Shown one piece after another: positions 43,632 through 54,239 of a stretch of 64,000 nucleotides of DNA. Source of the DNA: Laccaria trichodermophora (taxonomy: Eukaryota; Basidiomycota; Agaricomycetes; Agaricales; Hydnangiaceae). Position 1 is the stretch's first letter. The number at the start of each line of letters is the position of its first letter. The translations under genes and the position numbers were made by a program. Under the pieces are notes generated by a model. That model was given only the letters and a program-made list of their open reading frames with translations, was not told the origin of the DNA and searched no databases. The stretch is taken from assembly GCA_018417955.1 (NCBI GenBank), contig JACTVC010000030.1, positions 372,001 to 436,000 on the forward strand. The letters run 5' to 3'.

Positions 43632-44482
43632 ATGGTTCAATTGTCAGGAAATGAAGCGCCGCCTCCGACCAACGACGCTGGCACCTCGTCTCCTAACAGT
43701 TGCACGGGTAAGGGTCTTGTGTGTCTATCATCCAACCTCTTTGCTTACTAACATCATTGTTAGAGATTGCGGAGCTCCTCTCCCGCCTCCAGTTCACCCC
43801 CCCGCAGCTACAAGAGCTATACGACGCTCTCGCCGATATCGCCACCAGTCTCAACAAGCGTACTCATCCAACCTCGGATAACGAAGCATATGATTTGATC
43901 AATGCCGACGACGTGCCTCAAGACGTTTCCAGCGAAGGTACCGGCGATGAAGCTACGGACGCCACCAGTCATTTGCCCAACACCGCCGCTCCATCTACCG
44001 TTGCAGCAGCATCCGTCGTCGCAGCATCCGTCCCTGAAGTGCCCGTCGTTTCCGTCGCTCCTACTGTTGCTGCACCCGTGGACACTACCGTCGTGGCAGC
44101 ATCCCCTGTCGTTACAGCATCCCCTGCTGTTGCAGCATCCCTTGCCCCGGCGGCACCCGCGCCACCTGTCTCCACTGCAGCACCTGCTGCCGCATCCACT
44201 ACCAGGGTGTTCAATGGTGTCAGCTACCAATTCCCTGCTGACGGCAGTTCCGGTCCGTTCTATTTGGTCACTCGCGGCCGCGATATCGGTGTGTTTGTTG
44301 GCTGGTTCGTTTTTTGTTTTTGTTTCTGTTGAATCCGTCGCTGACTTTGGATCATCAGGGAAAACACATCTCCCCTTGTCACCCGCGTCTCGGCCTCTGT
44401 CTCGTTCCGCGTTCCTTCTGCAGAGGAGGGACGCGTGAGGATGGAGAGTTCCATTGCTGCAGGTTTTGCCCGCCGCGTCTGA
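43632..44482 (+). CDS. RNase H1 N-terminal-domain-like protein, 246 residues
   Basis: Three exons, 43632-43707, 43764-44304 and 44359-44482, joined in frame with standard splice ends and a cttactaac branch site in intron 1; total 246 codons plus stop. A short N-terminus leads into a helical stretch (TEIAELLSRLQFTPPQLQEL), a low-complexity Ala/Val/Pro/Ser linker of ~90 residues, and a C-terminal domain: FYLVTRGRDIGVFVGWENTS followed by PLVTRVSASVSFRVPSAEEG. This is the pattern of the RNase H1 N-terminal (double-stranded RNA or RNA/DNA hybrid-binding) domain: an aromatic near VTRGR, GVF-x-x-W, and an F-R-V helix. No RNase H catalytic domain follows. Such stand-alone proteins are common in Agaricomycetes; function unknown. 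It is transcribed away from the gene at 40778-43292, with about 340 bases between the two coding ends. Confidence 0.75.
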
Positions 44483-45076
44483 TACATTCATGCTCTTGTA
44501 TTCTTGTCGCGTTCGCGTTCGTAGCTGTCGTCTAGTGGTGCAGTTTTGTGTAATCCAGTATTCAGTAGTCGCGCTGTTGTTGTTGATCTCGTAGTCCCGC
44601 AATGCAAAAAAAAAATTACTTGTGTTTAAGCTCAAAAGTTTGAAGGCTCGCCGACTGTTCTAAGACGAGAGACGAAGCTTTACGAAGCTTTCTGTACCAG
44701 TCCCTTGCAATTTCTATAAATAGCCAAATCTCCAACTACGAAAACATAACTTGACACTGCCATGGAGGTCTCAAAACAGAGTCTTATGGGCTGATACTTC
44801 GCATGGCATTTCTAGAGGTACGATTAATACTATCTGGCTATAATTTGAGACACAGAGAGGCCCACAGAGTAAAAATCAGACGAACGATGATTGGTTCGTC
44901 GCTTTGAGCTCTGATTCCCATTGTTATTTAAGTGCATGCTTACTTTCTCCACTGCGTTGTGAGTCATCTCAACTTGATCTTTACCTCGTTGGAATCAGGA
45001 TTTTCAGGCCGTTCCTTTGGTATAGTTTTTTTCTCCTTAGGTTGTGAGCTGCACACGAAGAACTGAAAATATCAGA
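44483..45076. other. Intergenic, no recognisable gene
   Basis: No coding signal. A short direct repeat acgaagcttt(c/a)cgaagctttc is present near 44675-44690. Confidence 0.4.
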
Positions 45077-46788
45077 TGGAATTCAAGTGTACCCATGTTT
45101 GGTACTACGGCATTGCCTGGAACTCAATGTTGAACCTTCACTCCAACGGCGTCTATGGGGTGTCCTCGTTTGTACTCCACTCCAGAGGAAAGGCGAGAGG
45201 CGCATCGGCGCTCCTCTCAAAAGTTTCACAATAAGTAAGTCATTTTCCCCTGTGATGAAGACTTCAACGACATTTTGTATCTGATAGTAACCGCGACGCC
45301 CTCTGCGAAAAGCGACGCTACCGTTACCACAAAAAAGTCAAGGAGAAAAAAAAAAATCCAATCGCTAAGAGAGTACCCAGCTCAGGCAAGTTAAACAATG
45401 ACTTAAGGTGTGTCTTCTGCTCGTTAATCAACCGTGAGGCTCACACAAGGTTATCTTCAACAGTCTGGAGCCAACGGCTTTCGTCGACGAACGCCGGATG
45501 CATCTCATCAACATTACCAAAGGCTCACACTTTGGATATGTCGATAACATCGTCAAGGCATGCATCAAAGCCCCTGATGATGCGATCGGCTTATTGACGG
45601 AGGCAGAAGACATGTGGGAGCAGTCTATTTCCCAGATCCGTGACGCACTGGCCAAGATCCTTCAAGACTATGGTTGCGGCGTGGAGTATAAGATGGCCAG
45701 TGTGACAGCCAACAACTACCGGCACCTTGTAACTCTGTTGGAGGATGTTCACGCATTCGCCGTAGTTCAGACTTCTTCCCAACTTGAAGAGGGATATCAT
45801 AGAGGAGTCTTTGCCTATCAATCTGAACACCACGATGGCCCTCTCGCGTATCAATGATGTAGTGCCTCAAAATATCTATACTCCCAAGCCACGCTAATGT
45901 ACACGTTTTGACCCACCGCCGAATACATGGGATCATTTGCCATGACAGCTGTACAGTTGTAGCCACAAAAATAAAGTTTGGTGGGTACTGCTTACAATCG
46001 ACGCCCCGCCTTGCCCCGCTATTCTTCGCGCATACCTCTATGGCAAAGATCTCTCTCAAAAAAAAAACTGCTCCTGTTGCTGTTGTACACCGCGATTGTT
46101 CCATGACGCTAGGTGAACGCCGCCGGAAAATGGAAATGGAACGGAAAAAGCTGGTGAGATCTCGGAGATACTTTACTCCCATGTGCGCTAGACCCTGACA
46201 TCGTGATCGATCTCCCAAGGTTGTTGAGCCAACGCCCAGGGCTCCAACCGCCAGCGACGTCAAGCGTGCCTTAAAGGCAAAACAAGATCGCATCTTGCGT
46301 TTGCTTCAGCCCAGCTTTGCCTCTGCCGTCAGTGTGGGTCAAACAGAGGATTATCTGAAGAAAGCTTACCTTGTCTGGTTTCTTCGCTTTCCTGAGGTGG
46401 AACCAGAGATCACGGTCGAAGAAGCGTTCAAGGATGACCCTATGTACGAAGTACACATAATCAAGGCACGCGAAAAGGTTCATCTTTTCTTTGGTCAATC
46501 ACGTATTTCCCGCTAAATTGTATTTAGTTAATTAGGACAAAGTTGGGATGGTCGACTTTCCTGTTCCCATCGCGTCCCGCCAAACCAGCGTTGGAAGAGG
46601 GGGCAAGTGTGCAGTGGGAGAAGGACCTAAACGCTGCCATCCAAGAAATTTTGGACGAACTTCCGACGATTTGGAATCCCGACAAGGATATCACGTTCGT
46701 CAAACTGGAGCATATTGTCGCGTTGTCGAAGGCTCGTGAGGAGGGGAGGTTACAGGGCAGAAGAGAGGCCATGGACGATGTCTATTAA
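45077..46788 (+). pseudogene. Decayed multi-exon gene, basic N-terminus, unknown family
   Basis: Pieces in order: TPEERREAHRRSSQKFHN, then an intron 45235-45287 (gtaagt..gatag) joined in frame to NRDALCEKRRYRYHKKVKEK; VIFNSLEPTAFVDERRMHL, INITKGSHFGYVDNIVKA and EDMWEQSISQIRDALAKILQ (45450-45860); KISLKKKTAPVAVVHRDCS (46040-46110); TASDVKRALKAKQDRILRLL and YLKKAYLVWFLRFPEVEPE (46250-46500); and EGASVQWEKDLNAAIQEILD, then DKDITFVKLEHIVALSKARE (46600-46788, stop). The fragments are clearly protein-like, but splice phases between them fail at three or more points and stops intervene, so the gene seems degraded. The basic start of the TPEERR type is seen in many Agaricomycete hypothetical proteins. 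Confidence 0.4.
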
Positions 46789-46951
46789 TTGTTTAGAAAT
46801 TTAGAGTCGATGTATCGTACGTTTGTAGCCCTACATACATATTCACCAAGTCAAGGGCGAAGTGCTCGCCCTTGACTTGATGAAGCTTGCGTTGGTTGTG
46901 GGAATTATTTGCTTATCAAGCAAGTCGAGCTCACCTTGGAAATCACCACCA

Positions 46952-49900
46952 ATGCCTGGGCGACCCGGACGCCGAAAGGGAAACACTTATGTGGTGCTCC
47001 GGGATACAGATTCCGGCGAAGACGACATCTCTATTCCACAAGCACGAACTGTTACTCTTTCATCAAACCGCCGCCGTATTCAGCAAACCCCACGCTCACC
47101 TCAGAAGTCCTGCCGTTTTGCCCAGCCAGCTCCCTGCTACAACTGGAATCCTAGTCCTCAGTACGACCTGCCAGAGTTGGACGGTGGTTTTCAGCGCGCC
47201 GACAACGCGGAGTTCACATCAGCACAACCTTCAGATGTGGCCGCTAAGGTAGCATCTAAACGATATCCAACGTCGGTGAGTGTTATTGTCATCATCTTTG
47301 ATATCATGCCCTCAATCAAGCAGGATGCCCCTCTTCAAGAATGGTCCGGGAGGACAAAAGAAGACCCTGGCTTCCGGGAGGAGTTTCTATCAGAGATGTT
47401 GAGGTTAGAGGGCCGTGGTGATGCAAGGCAGGGAACTTGTATGACTTGCAAAGGGCCGCATGGGGTGTTCCGATGTGACGACTGCTTCGGTGGGAGACTG
47501 GAATGTTCGGGGTGTTGCTTAGCAAGACACAACGAGCTTCTGCTTCACATTCTACGCGTATGATCCACTTTCATTCTTATACCTGCGTTGACTGATTTAT
47601 TTGAGCAGAAGTGGAATAACGTGTGTTTCGAAAAGATTTCACTAAAAGCGATGGGTTTACGTGTGCAGCTGGGCCATGTCAACACACCTTGTGTTTTACC
47701 AGTTGCAGGGCATCAAGATTTCATCGTCTTGCACACCAACGGCCTCCATTACGTCGCCGTCGACTTCTGTGGCTGCAATGAGCGAATCCCGCATCGACAA
47801 CAGCTGTTGCGGAGCGAATGGTTTCCCGCGACCGTCTACCAGCCTCAGACTTGCGCGACTTTCCGTCTTCTAGACCTCTTTCACATCGTAACTTTGACGG
47901 GGAAACTGTCTGCACATGAATTCTATAGGTCACTGGAACATTTAACGGACAATCTCGACATTAAAATACCCAAGGTGCGTGTTCTTATCGGACTAACCTC
48001 GGGATTTCGAGTCCTAACACCCTTTATCTAGACGCGGTATAGGGCGCTGATGAGGATGGTTAGAATGTGGCGCCATCTGAAACTCATGAAGCGCGCAGGA
48101 CGGGGGAACTTGGCTAATGGCCTCATTACCACGCAGTCTGGTCACCTGGCGGTTGGGTGCCCCGCGTGTCCAATTCCTGACGTCAATATACCAGAGGATT
48201 GGAAGGATGCCCCACCAGAATTAAAGTCAGTATCACCATGTTTGTCTAACAAGTATCTCTCAACGAGAATTAGGTTTCTTTATCTCCTGATTGTTGCGTT
48301 GGACGCCAACTTCCGCCTCAAAAACTTGATGCGATCAAGTATTGCCAGGGATCCAGGCTTACATACGGGTCTGGCTTACTTCCCTGATGACGAACCGTAT
48401 CGGAAGCACATTTTGAAATATGCATCACAAAAAGACGTAAGTAATCATTCCAATGTTGTCTGATTACCATAAATTCTGACATTGAGGTACAGATAAGCAC
48501 CTGTAGCGGCTTCAAGACCCTAGCTCATGCAGAAACGAAGTTCTCAGGGGGAATGCGCTCGACCGGCATGGGTATGTGCATCTGTGCTCGACATGAGTTT
48601 GTTAGAGCGAATGGGGTCGGCGACCTCCAGAAAGGTGAAAGGTATGTCCTTAAGCTCTCAATGCCATGCGATGCTCATCCATTCTTTCAGGTTTTGCAAT
48701 ATGGATTATATCTTGCTAGCTGCGCTTGCACCGGTCGCCTTGCTCAGCATTTTCGTGTCGTACGACATTGCTTGTCAATTCAAGCGCAAGTTCCATGAGC
48801 GAATGGCCGAGTTACCGAAGGACATCCATATCCCCGACAATGTTTCCATGGATTGGGGCATTCCTAAGTGCCATTGCCCGATGCACAAGGTGCCTTGTCA
48901 AGCGCCACATTCTTTGAATTTAAAACCAGGGGTTGGGCGAACAGATGGGGAAGGTATCGAGCGGAGTTGGGCCGAAATGAACCTGGTGGCAAATAGTACC
49001 AAAGAGATGGGACCGGGTTCGCGACACGACACCCTCGACGACCACTTCGGACATCACAATTGGCGGAAGAAAGTTCGTTTAGGTACATTTCCTCACGTTC
49101 TCAGTTGTTTTCCAGCTTGACATACTCTTTCGTTAGGTGCAAGCTTGCACACACGGTTGCTTTTGGCGATACCTGAGCAGAGGCGACAACAAAAAATTTT
49201 CGAAGATTTCTCTGCGTCGCTGCGAGATCCGGCATTCGTCCCGAAATGGACGAAAATGGTGGAGGATTGGGAAAAGGACCCATCAAAGTCAAACCCCTAC
49301 ATGTCAGTTGTTGCGAGTAAGTTCATGCGCGCTACCTGCCTCTGCTTAATTGTTGAATGGTTGGTAGATGCTTCTCAAGACGATGTGAAGCGGCAGTTGT
49401 TATTGGAGGAGAAGGAGGCTTTGAAGGCGGGTATCCCACAAATCCACGACACAGGTCCCACATCGTTCATCACGATGGGCCTCTTAGTTGAAGACACCCA
49501 GTAAGTGGGTTTGCTCCATAGCGAAGACCCCGCTAACTCTGTCATTGTGCGTAGACGACGGATCGCCTGGGATGCTCGAGCTGAGGAAGAACTCACAGTG
49601 AGCCAGAGCAACGACATCCACCGTCGGCGTCTACTCCTGCAACGGCAGCTCAAACAATTCCGCAATCTACAGGCAGTTTACATGCCTGCGGCATCATTGA
49701 TGATGGCCCAGTACGACGAAGCACAGAAAGCTCTGCCGGTTGAGCAACGCGCTCAAGACGAAGTTGAATTTCAATTGCTCTGGCTCCCCTCTGCTCTGCC
49801 CGACGACCACAGACTGCACAACTGCCGTGCAAACCTCGTGACCATAGAAACTAAACTACGGCAAGCCCAGTGCTACGACATGCTAGAGAAGATCCGAAGT

Positions 49901-50696
49901 CTGCAACGCAGCCGCCTCTCCTTCATTGGCTTTCGCAACCGTAACATTCGTGGCCAAAACCCTAACACAAAAGCATCGGAAACCATCACGCGAGTGGAGA
50001 CAAAGTGCATGGCCCTCGCCGTCAAGTATCGTGAAGCGCGAGCGGCATTGTTTAAGCTGATAGGACCGGGGGCATGGGAGAACGAGCTGAGGGAGCTGTC
50101 GCACAAGGACTTGACAACTCCAGATGGAACCGAGATCAGCATCGAAGACCCGAACGACGTAATTGGGCCCGATGGCCGGCAAGTAAGCAAAAAGAAGAGG
50201 TTGATAATCGAGCGCAATTTAGGTGAAGGTTACCGCGCCGTGTCGTGGATTTGGATGCGTGCCGCGGCAACGGGGGATGAATTGGATGCGGTGCTGCATG
50301 AAGGTAGGTCGACACCATTCTATTTGTTCCTCGAGGCTGATTTGATTTTTTACAGCCGTGAGGATAGAGTGGGCTAAGGCACGAGCACGGTATCTTCGTT
50401 GGTCTGAAGAGGTGCAGCTGTTGAAAGAGGAGATGAGGAGAGTCCGAAAAACACTAGAGTGGGAGGCTGGACAGTGGGAGGGTTGGACGGAGTCCTGGAC
50501 GATCGATGCTGCTGCAACGGAAGGTATCAAAGCGTACGCTACGCGCCAGGCGCAGGTGCGGAGGGATTTGCTTGCCCATTTCACGAGGATGTGGGACAAG
50601 CCCCTGGTTCCCGTGGTGAATGACGAGGACAGCGGGGAGGCCCCTCTCACAGCCCTGGACCCTATGCTTGAGATGTTGGTGGAGGAGGAGGATTGA
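46952..50696 (+). CDS. KDZ-2: KDZ-type DNA transposase with CxC2 cluster, apparently intact
   Basis: Ten exons with consistent phase: 46952-47275, 47324-47557, 47609-47974, 48032-48225, 48274-48436, 48493-48641, 48691-49082, 49137-49500, 49555-50303 and 50356-50696 (stop TGA). A further in-frame 51-base intron (49317-49367) is possible. Starts MPGRPGRRKGNTYVVLRD. CxC2-like cluster: GTCMTCKGPHGVFRCDDCF followed by CSGCCLARHNELLLH; then SLKAMGLRVQLGH, CPACPIPDVNIPEDW. Predicted catalytic acids: ALDANFRLKN (D), VSYDIACQFKRKF (D) and GRTDGEGIERSWAEMN (E). A long helical C-terminus follows. These proteins move large transposons of the KDZ superfamily. No internal stop was found, in contrast to KDZ-1, so it may be functional. 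The ends of the transposon were not identified. No TET/JBP gene lies on its right side within the window. Confidence 0.9.
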
Positions 50697-51090
50697 GGAT
50701 TTGGAACGCGACTTTGTGCGCGATCGGGCTTTTCGGGGGTAAGAAAATATTGTTTTTTGCTTATTTACATCTATTTACTGGTTGCTTCCAGCTGATCTGG
50801 ATCTCGTCATCTGAATGTGGTATGTCGCATCCAGCTGTTCCTGGCAGGAGGAAGTGGGGGAATATCTTCCAGCCCATTCAATCATATCTATAGATTTAAT
50901 TTCCAATGTATTGTGATGTTTCAAACAGAGAAATGTTGTGTCTTGCCTCCTTCTATGTATTTAAAGGCAAAACAGGAAACTATTTATCTATGTTTGCCAA
51001 AGGCCCTATGACAAACCCTAGGCCAAACCCAGGATGCCAATGCATGCTGCAGACCCCTGGCCCAAATGCATGGTTAATGGCAAATCATTA
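50697..51090. other. Region after KDZ-2, no recognisable gene
   Basis: AT-rich, no coding signal. The right end of the KDZ-2 transposon should be here or beyond, but no inverse of a left end was recognised. Confidence 0.35.
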
Positions 51091-52290
51091 AGTGCAATAA
51101 TGTGGGTGGGTAGGGCAATGACTACAGCCAGGGGTGCGACGACCACGTCAACGGAGGATGGCCACGTCAACAGACGGCCACGACCACGGACGAGGACGTG
51201 CCCCCGACGTTGGGAAACCAAGGTGCCACGTCGCTGTCAGCGACGTGGCAACAAGGTGAGTGCCCCATCCCAACATGTCTCGTTAACGACCACCACGACA
51301 GGACAGGCGCTCACGACGATGAGTGCCTGTTGACAAATACCACACCACGTTACGACACGACGACAACGAGGGCCCACGACATAGAGCGCCCACCCTGTTG
51401 GCGAAGACGACGACGAGCGCATACGACGACACGACGGCGATGCGACACGACGATGACACGACGGCGACGCAACACAACAACGACAACGCAACACGACAAC
51501 GACGCGCACCCACATCGTCGAGCGCCCACGTCGTCGACAACGCGACACGACGACAACGCGCGCCCACGTCGTCGAGCCTTCCTTCCCTCCCTTTTCCCCC
51601 CTTCCCTGTCCCCCCTTCCTTTAGCCTATCTTTGTCCTCTCCCCTCCCCTTTCTCTCCCCCTTCCTTGTCCATCTCCCCTCCCCTTTCTCTCCCCCTTCT
51701 TTGTCCATCTCCCCTTTTCTCTCCCCCTTCCTTTTCCCTCCCCCCTTTGTTCCTCCCCCTCCCTTTTCCCTCCCCCTTCCTTGTCAATCCCCTATTCCTT
51801 GTCTCCCTTTCCTTTTCCCTTCCCCCCTCCCTCATTTCCTGCTCCCCCCCCTTCCTTCTCCACTACTCTCTCTCCCTACCACTCCCTCCCCCCTCCATCA
51901 CTCTCCCCCACTCCTCCCCCCTCCCTTTAACACTCAATGTAGTAGAATAGATTTATGTAGTTCTATCAAATACACTGTGATTCTCCCTATTCAAGCCTAA
52001 ATAGCATAAGGAATTCTTAGAAATTATGAACATAAGGTCTGAGTTGATGAAGTCATGTGACATTTAGCTAAGCTTGGAAAAAGATGTGTTTTAGGCCATT
52101 CCTGTCCATTCCTGTGCCATTCCTGTCCATTCCTGTGCCATTCCTGTCCATTCCAGTGGATTCCTGTGGATTCCTGTGTCATTCCTGTGGATTCCAGTGC
52201 CATTCCTGTCCATTCCTGTGGATTCCTGTGCCATTCCTGCGGATTCCAGTGGAATGGCTCCATTCCTGCAGGAATCAGTGGGGCATGATG
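51090..52290. repeat. GGAAT-ended repeat, reverse relative of 31634-33368
   Basis: In order: CNN-rich (51130-51560), with the palindrome gccacgtcgctg-t-cagcgacgtggc at ~51222-51246; a pyrimidine tract of ccctccc/cttcc units (51560-51930); ccctttaacactcaatgtagtaga; then 52090-52290 with many ccattcctg boxes, ending ggaatcagtggggcatga. This is the order of parts of the 31634 element in reverse. The left end was not found, so it may be truncated. Confidence 0.6.
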
Positions 52291-52435
52291 AAGTACTGGC
52301 TTGAACATAACACAGACAAGGACTAAAGGGACAAGAAGCATTTATCCAAGTGGTTGGGGCTGCCATCACATTCTGATTGTCAGTTCCAATGATGACTTTT
52401 TCTACCATCCTATCTTCACAACCATTGAATGGGAA

Positions 52436-52926
52436 GCGGCATTCATGGACCAGCAGGCCTGAGAAAAGGCTTTTGAGGGGTCGATGCCAGAGGAGGGAAT
52501 ACTGTAGAGTGAGAGATCATTCTGTTTCTTCGTGCAGCTGTTTATAGGCTCTGCAACTCCGCAGTTGGGGTACAGTCTGCTGAGTGGTGGTGGATAGCCA
52601 TAGAATCATCATTGGTCGAAATCATCCCATTTTCCTTCCATCCATTGGCTTCAATGCTTCAATCCAAAATCAGCCTTCCCTTGGGTTATCACGAATTCAC
52701 TGTCTTCCAGTCAACTCCAACTCCATCTCCCATCATCTTCCCACTCTTACCAATCAACACAACGGCAGCCTCATCCTCTTTGCGACTAGACCCAAACTCT
52801 TCAAGTTCATCTTAGTCTGTGGGCCCATCGTAATGCGGGATAGGCGCATCTGGTACAGGACCGCGTCCGTAGATGGAGAGGAGGGTGACGAGGTGCAATC
52901 GAAAGGGGTCCGCAAGTCGTTGCCAT
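52436..52926 (-). pseudogene. Histidine kinase copy D: short broken 5' end
   Basis: From an ATG at 52926 (same ccatgg context) through a heavily decayed exon 1 and part of exon 2 (readable pieces: DPSKAFSQACWSMNA, the PPAESQ region), ending abruptly at agcggcattcatggaccag near 52436. The breakpoint lies within exon 2 upstream of the HAMP region. It is closest to copy A, with which it shares the gcattcatggaccag variant and the upstream flank. Confidence 0.6.
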
Positions 52927-52939
52927 GGACGTTGTTCGC

Positions 52940-53420
52940 TAAGATGGTGGTGGGAGCAAAAGTTGAGCAAGTGTCATGATCACCTCAGATTTGATTTCTC
53001 ACCCTTGATCAGACTAGGGTGAGTGTAATTCTTGGCTATGTCCTAGGTACGTATTCAGAAAACCCCTGGGGGTAAAGATGTCGATGATGGTCCTGGCGGA
53101 ATTCCATATCCGTTTGGCACCAAAATTCAGCTGCACTTGCAAATATAGACGCACAAAGATTCATTGACCAGAAATTATGATCAAGTATGTACCACCAACG
53201 AAACCAAAATTCAGCTTGGTCTCAATAATCTGTCGGCCTCTTCTCGGATCATGGTCGAAGCTCTTCTACCCCGGGCCTCACTCCACGCACGATCCAAAGG
53301 ACTACAAGCTCCATCTATTGTGATCCTAGATACTTTCTATCGCAGAGCCCCCAAACTTGGACTCTGACGCCGCGGAGGCAAATCGCGCTCGGTCTGTTCC
53401 GAATTCCCTTGGTGGTAGGC
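52940..53420. repeat. Upstream flank of kinase copy D, related to 14430-15060
   Basis: Colinear with the flank of copy A: gatttctcaccct, gtacgtattca, ccaaaattcagctgcacttg, aaagattcattgaccagaaatt, cccaaacttggactctgacg. No gene. Confidence 0.6.
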
Positions 53421-53429
53421 AGAGGAGCC

Positions 53430-53870
53430 ATGTCGCCTTGATGTGCGAGATGGGGATGGTTGGTATCAGTAGTTACATTCCCGCCGAATGAGAATCCCCG
53501 GGGGCAGGAGCGGCCGCGATCGTGCTCGATCTCTTGGAGGGTGCCAACGACCGGATACAAAGACCGGACATGCTGGGGGCAGGAAAAGCATGACATCCTT
53601 CGCCATGCTCGTTTTCTGAAAGGCAAAAACTCGAGCATCTCGATCGCTTGTACGATGTACGACCATATGCAGTGTTGCTTAGTCGGAGGACTGATCGCCA
53701 ACGAGTTGATTTTCCCGAACTTTGAGATGGGACTAGATTTGGGTATGAGGACCGGGCATGACTGTTGGCCAAACTCGCAATGTTGACCTGTGCGATCCAC
53801 GGGTATGGGTACTTCAACCTACTGAGGCGAAACTGACGTAGGCTTGCCCACAGTAGCAGCATCACCATCC
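53430..53870. repeat. Duplicated unknown module, related to 13290-13800
   Basis: See 13290-13800. It sits on the opposite side of the kinase fragment relative to copy A (upstream of D, between D and C), so the order of blocks differs between the two segments. Frames are broken. Confidence 0.5.
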
Positions 53871-54239
53871 ATCGGTTCCTGAGTCGTTCTGGCTCAATTG
53901 TCGCACCTTACAGGACCCTTTCAGCTTTCTAAATTTCCACCAGTACCGTGATATATCCCGTCATAGGCCTAATACCGCCGGTCAGTATGAAACTCAAAAA
54001 ACAACACATGGCACATACCACGGTCCCCAATCCACCACTCTCATTCATTGTCAAATCCGAACCATCCCCATCCATCTTCATATTTGTGGTCTTCGCAAAA
54101 ATTGTGCTCTTGTTCGTTCACATCCTCGTCGCCAAGACAGCCAAACTCCTGAGAGTTCTCTCAATTCGCCAGTCCGTTGGACCGTTGTTTCTGGCCCTGA
54201 TGGTGCTAGACTAGGCGCCTAGTTGGTAGAACGAGAGCG

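Noticed and set aside
51198..52000. Frames of 225-250 codons rich in Pro, Leu, Ser, Thr and Arg
   Set aside because: They follow the CNN-rich and pyrimidine tracts of a repeat element and have no protein character.
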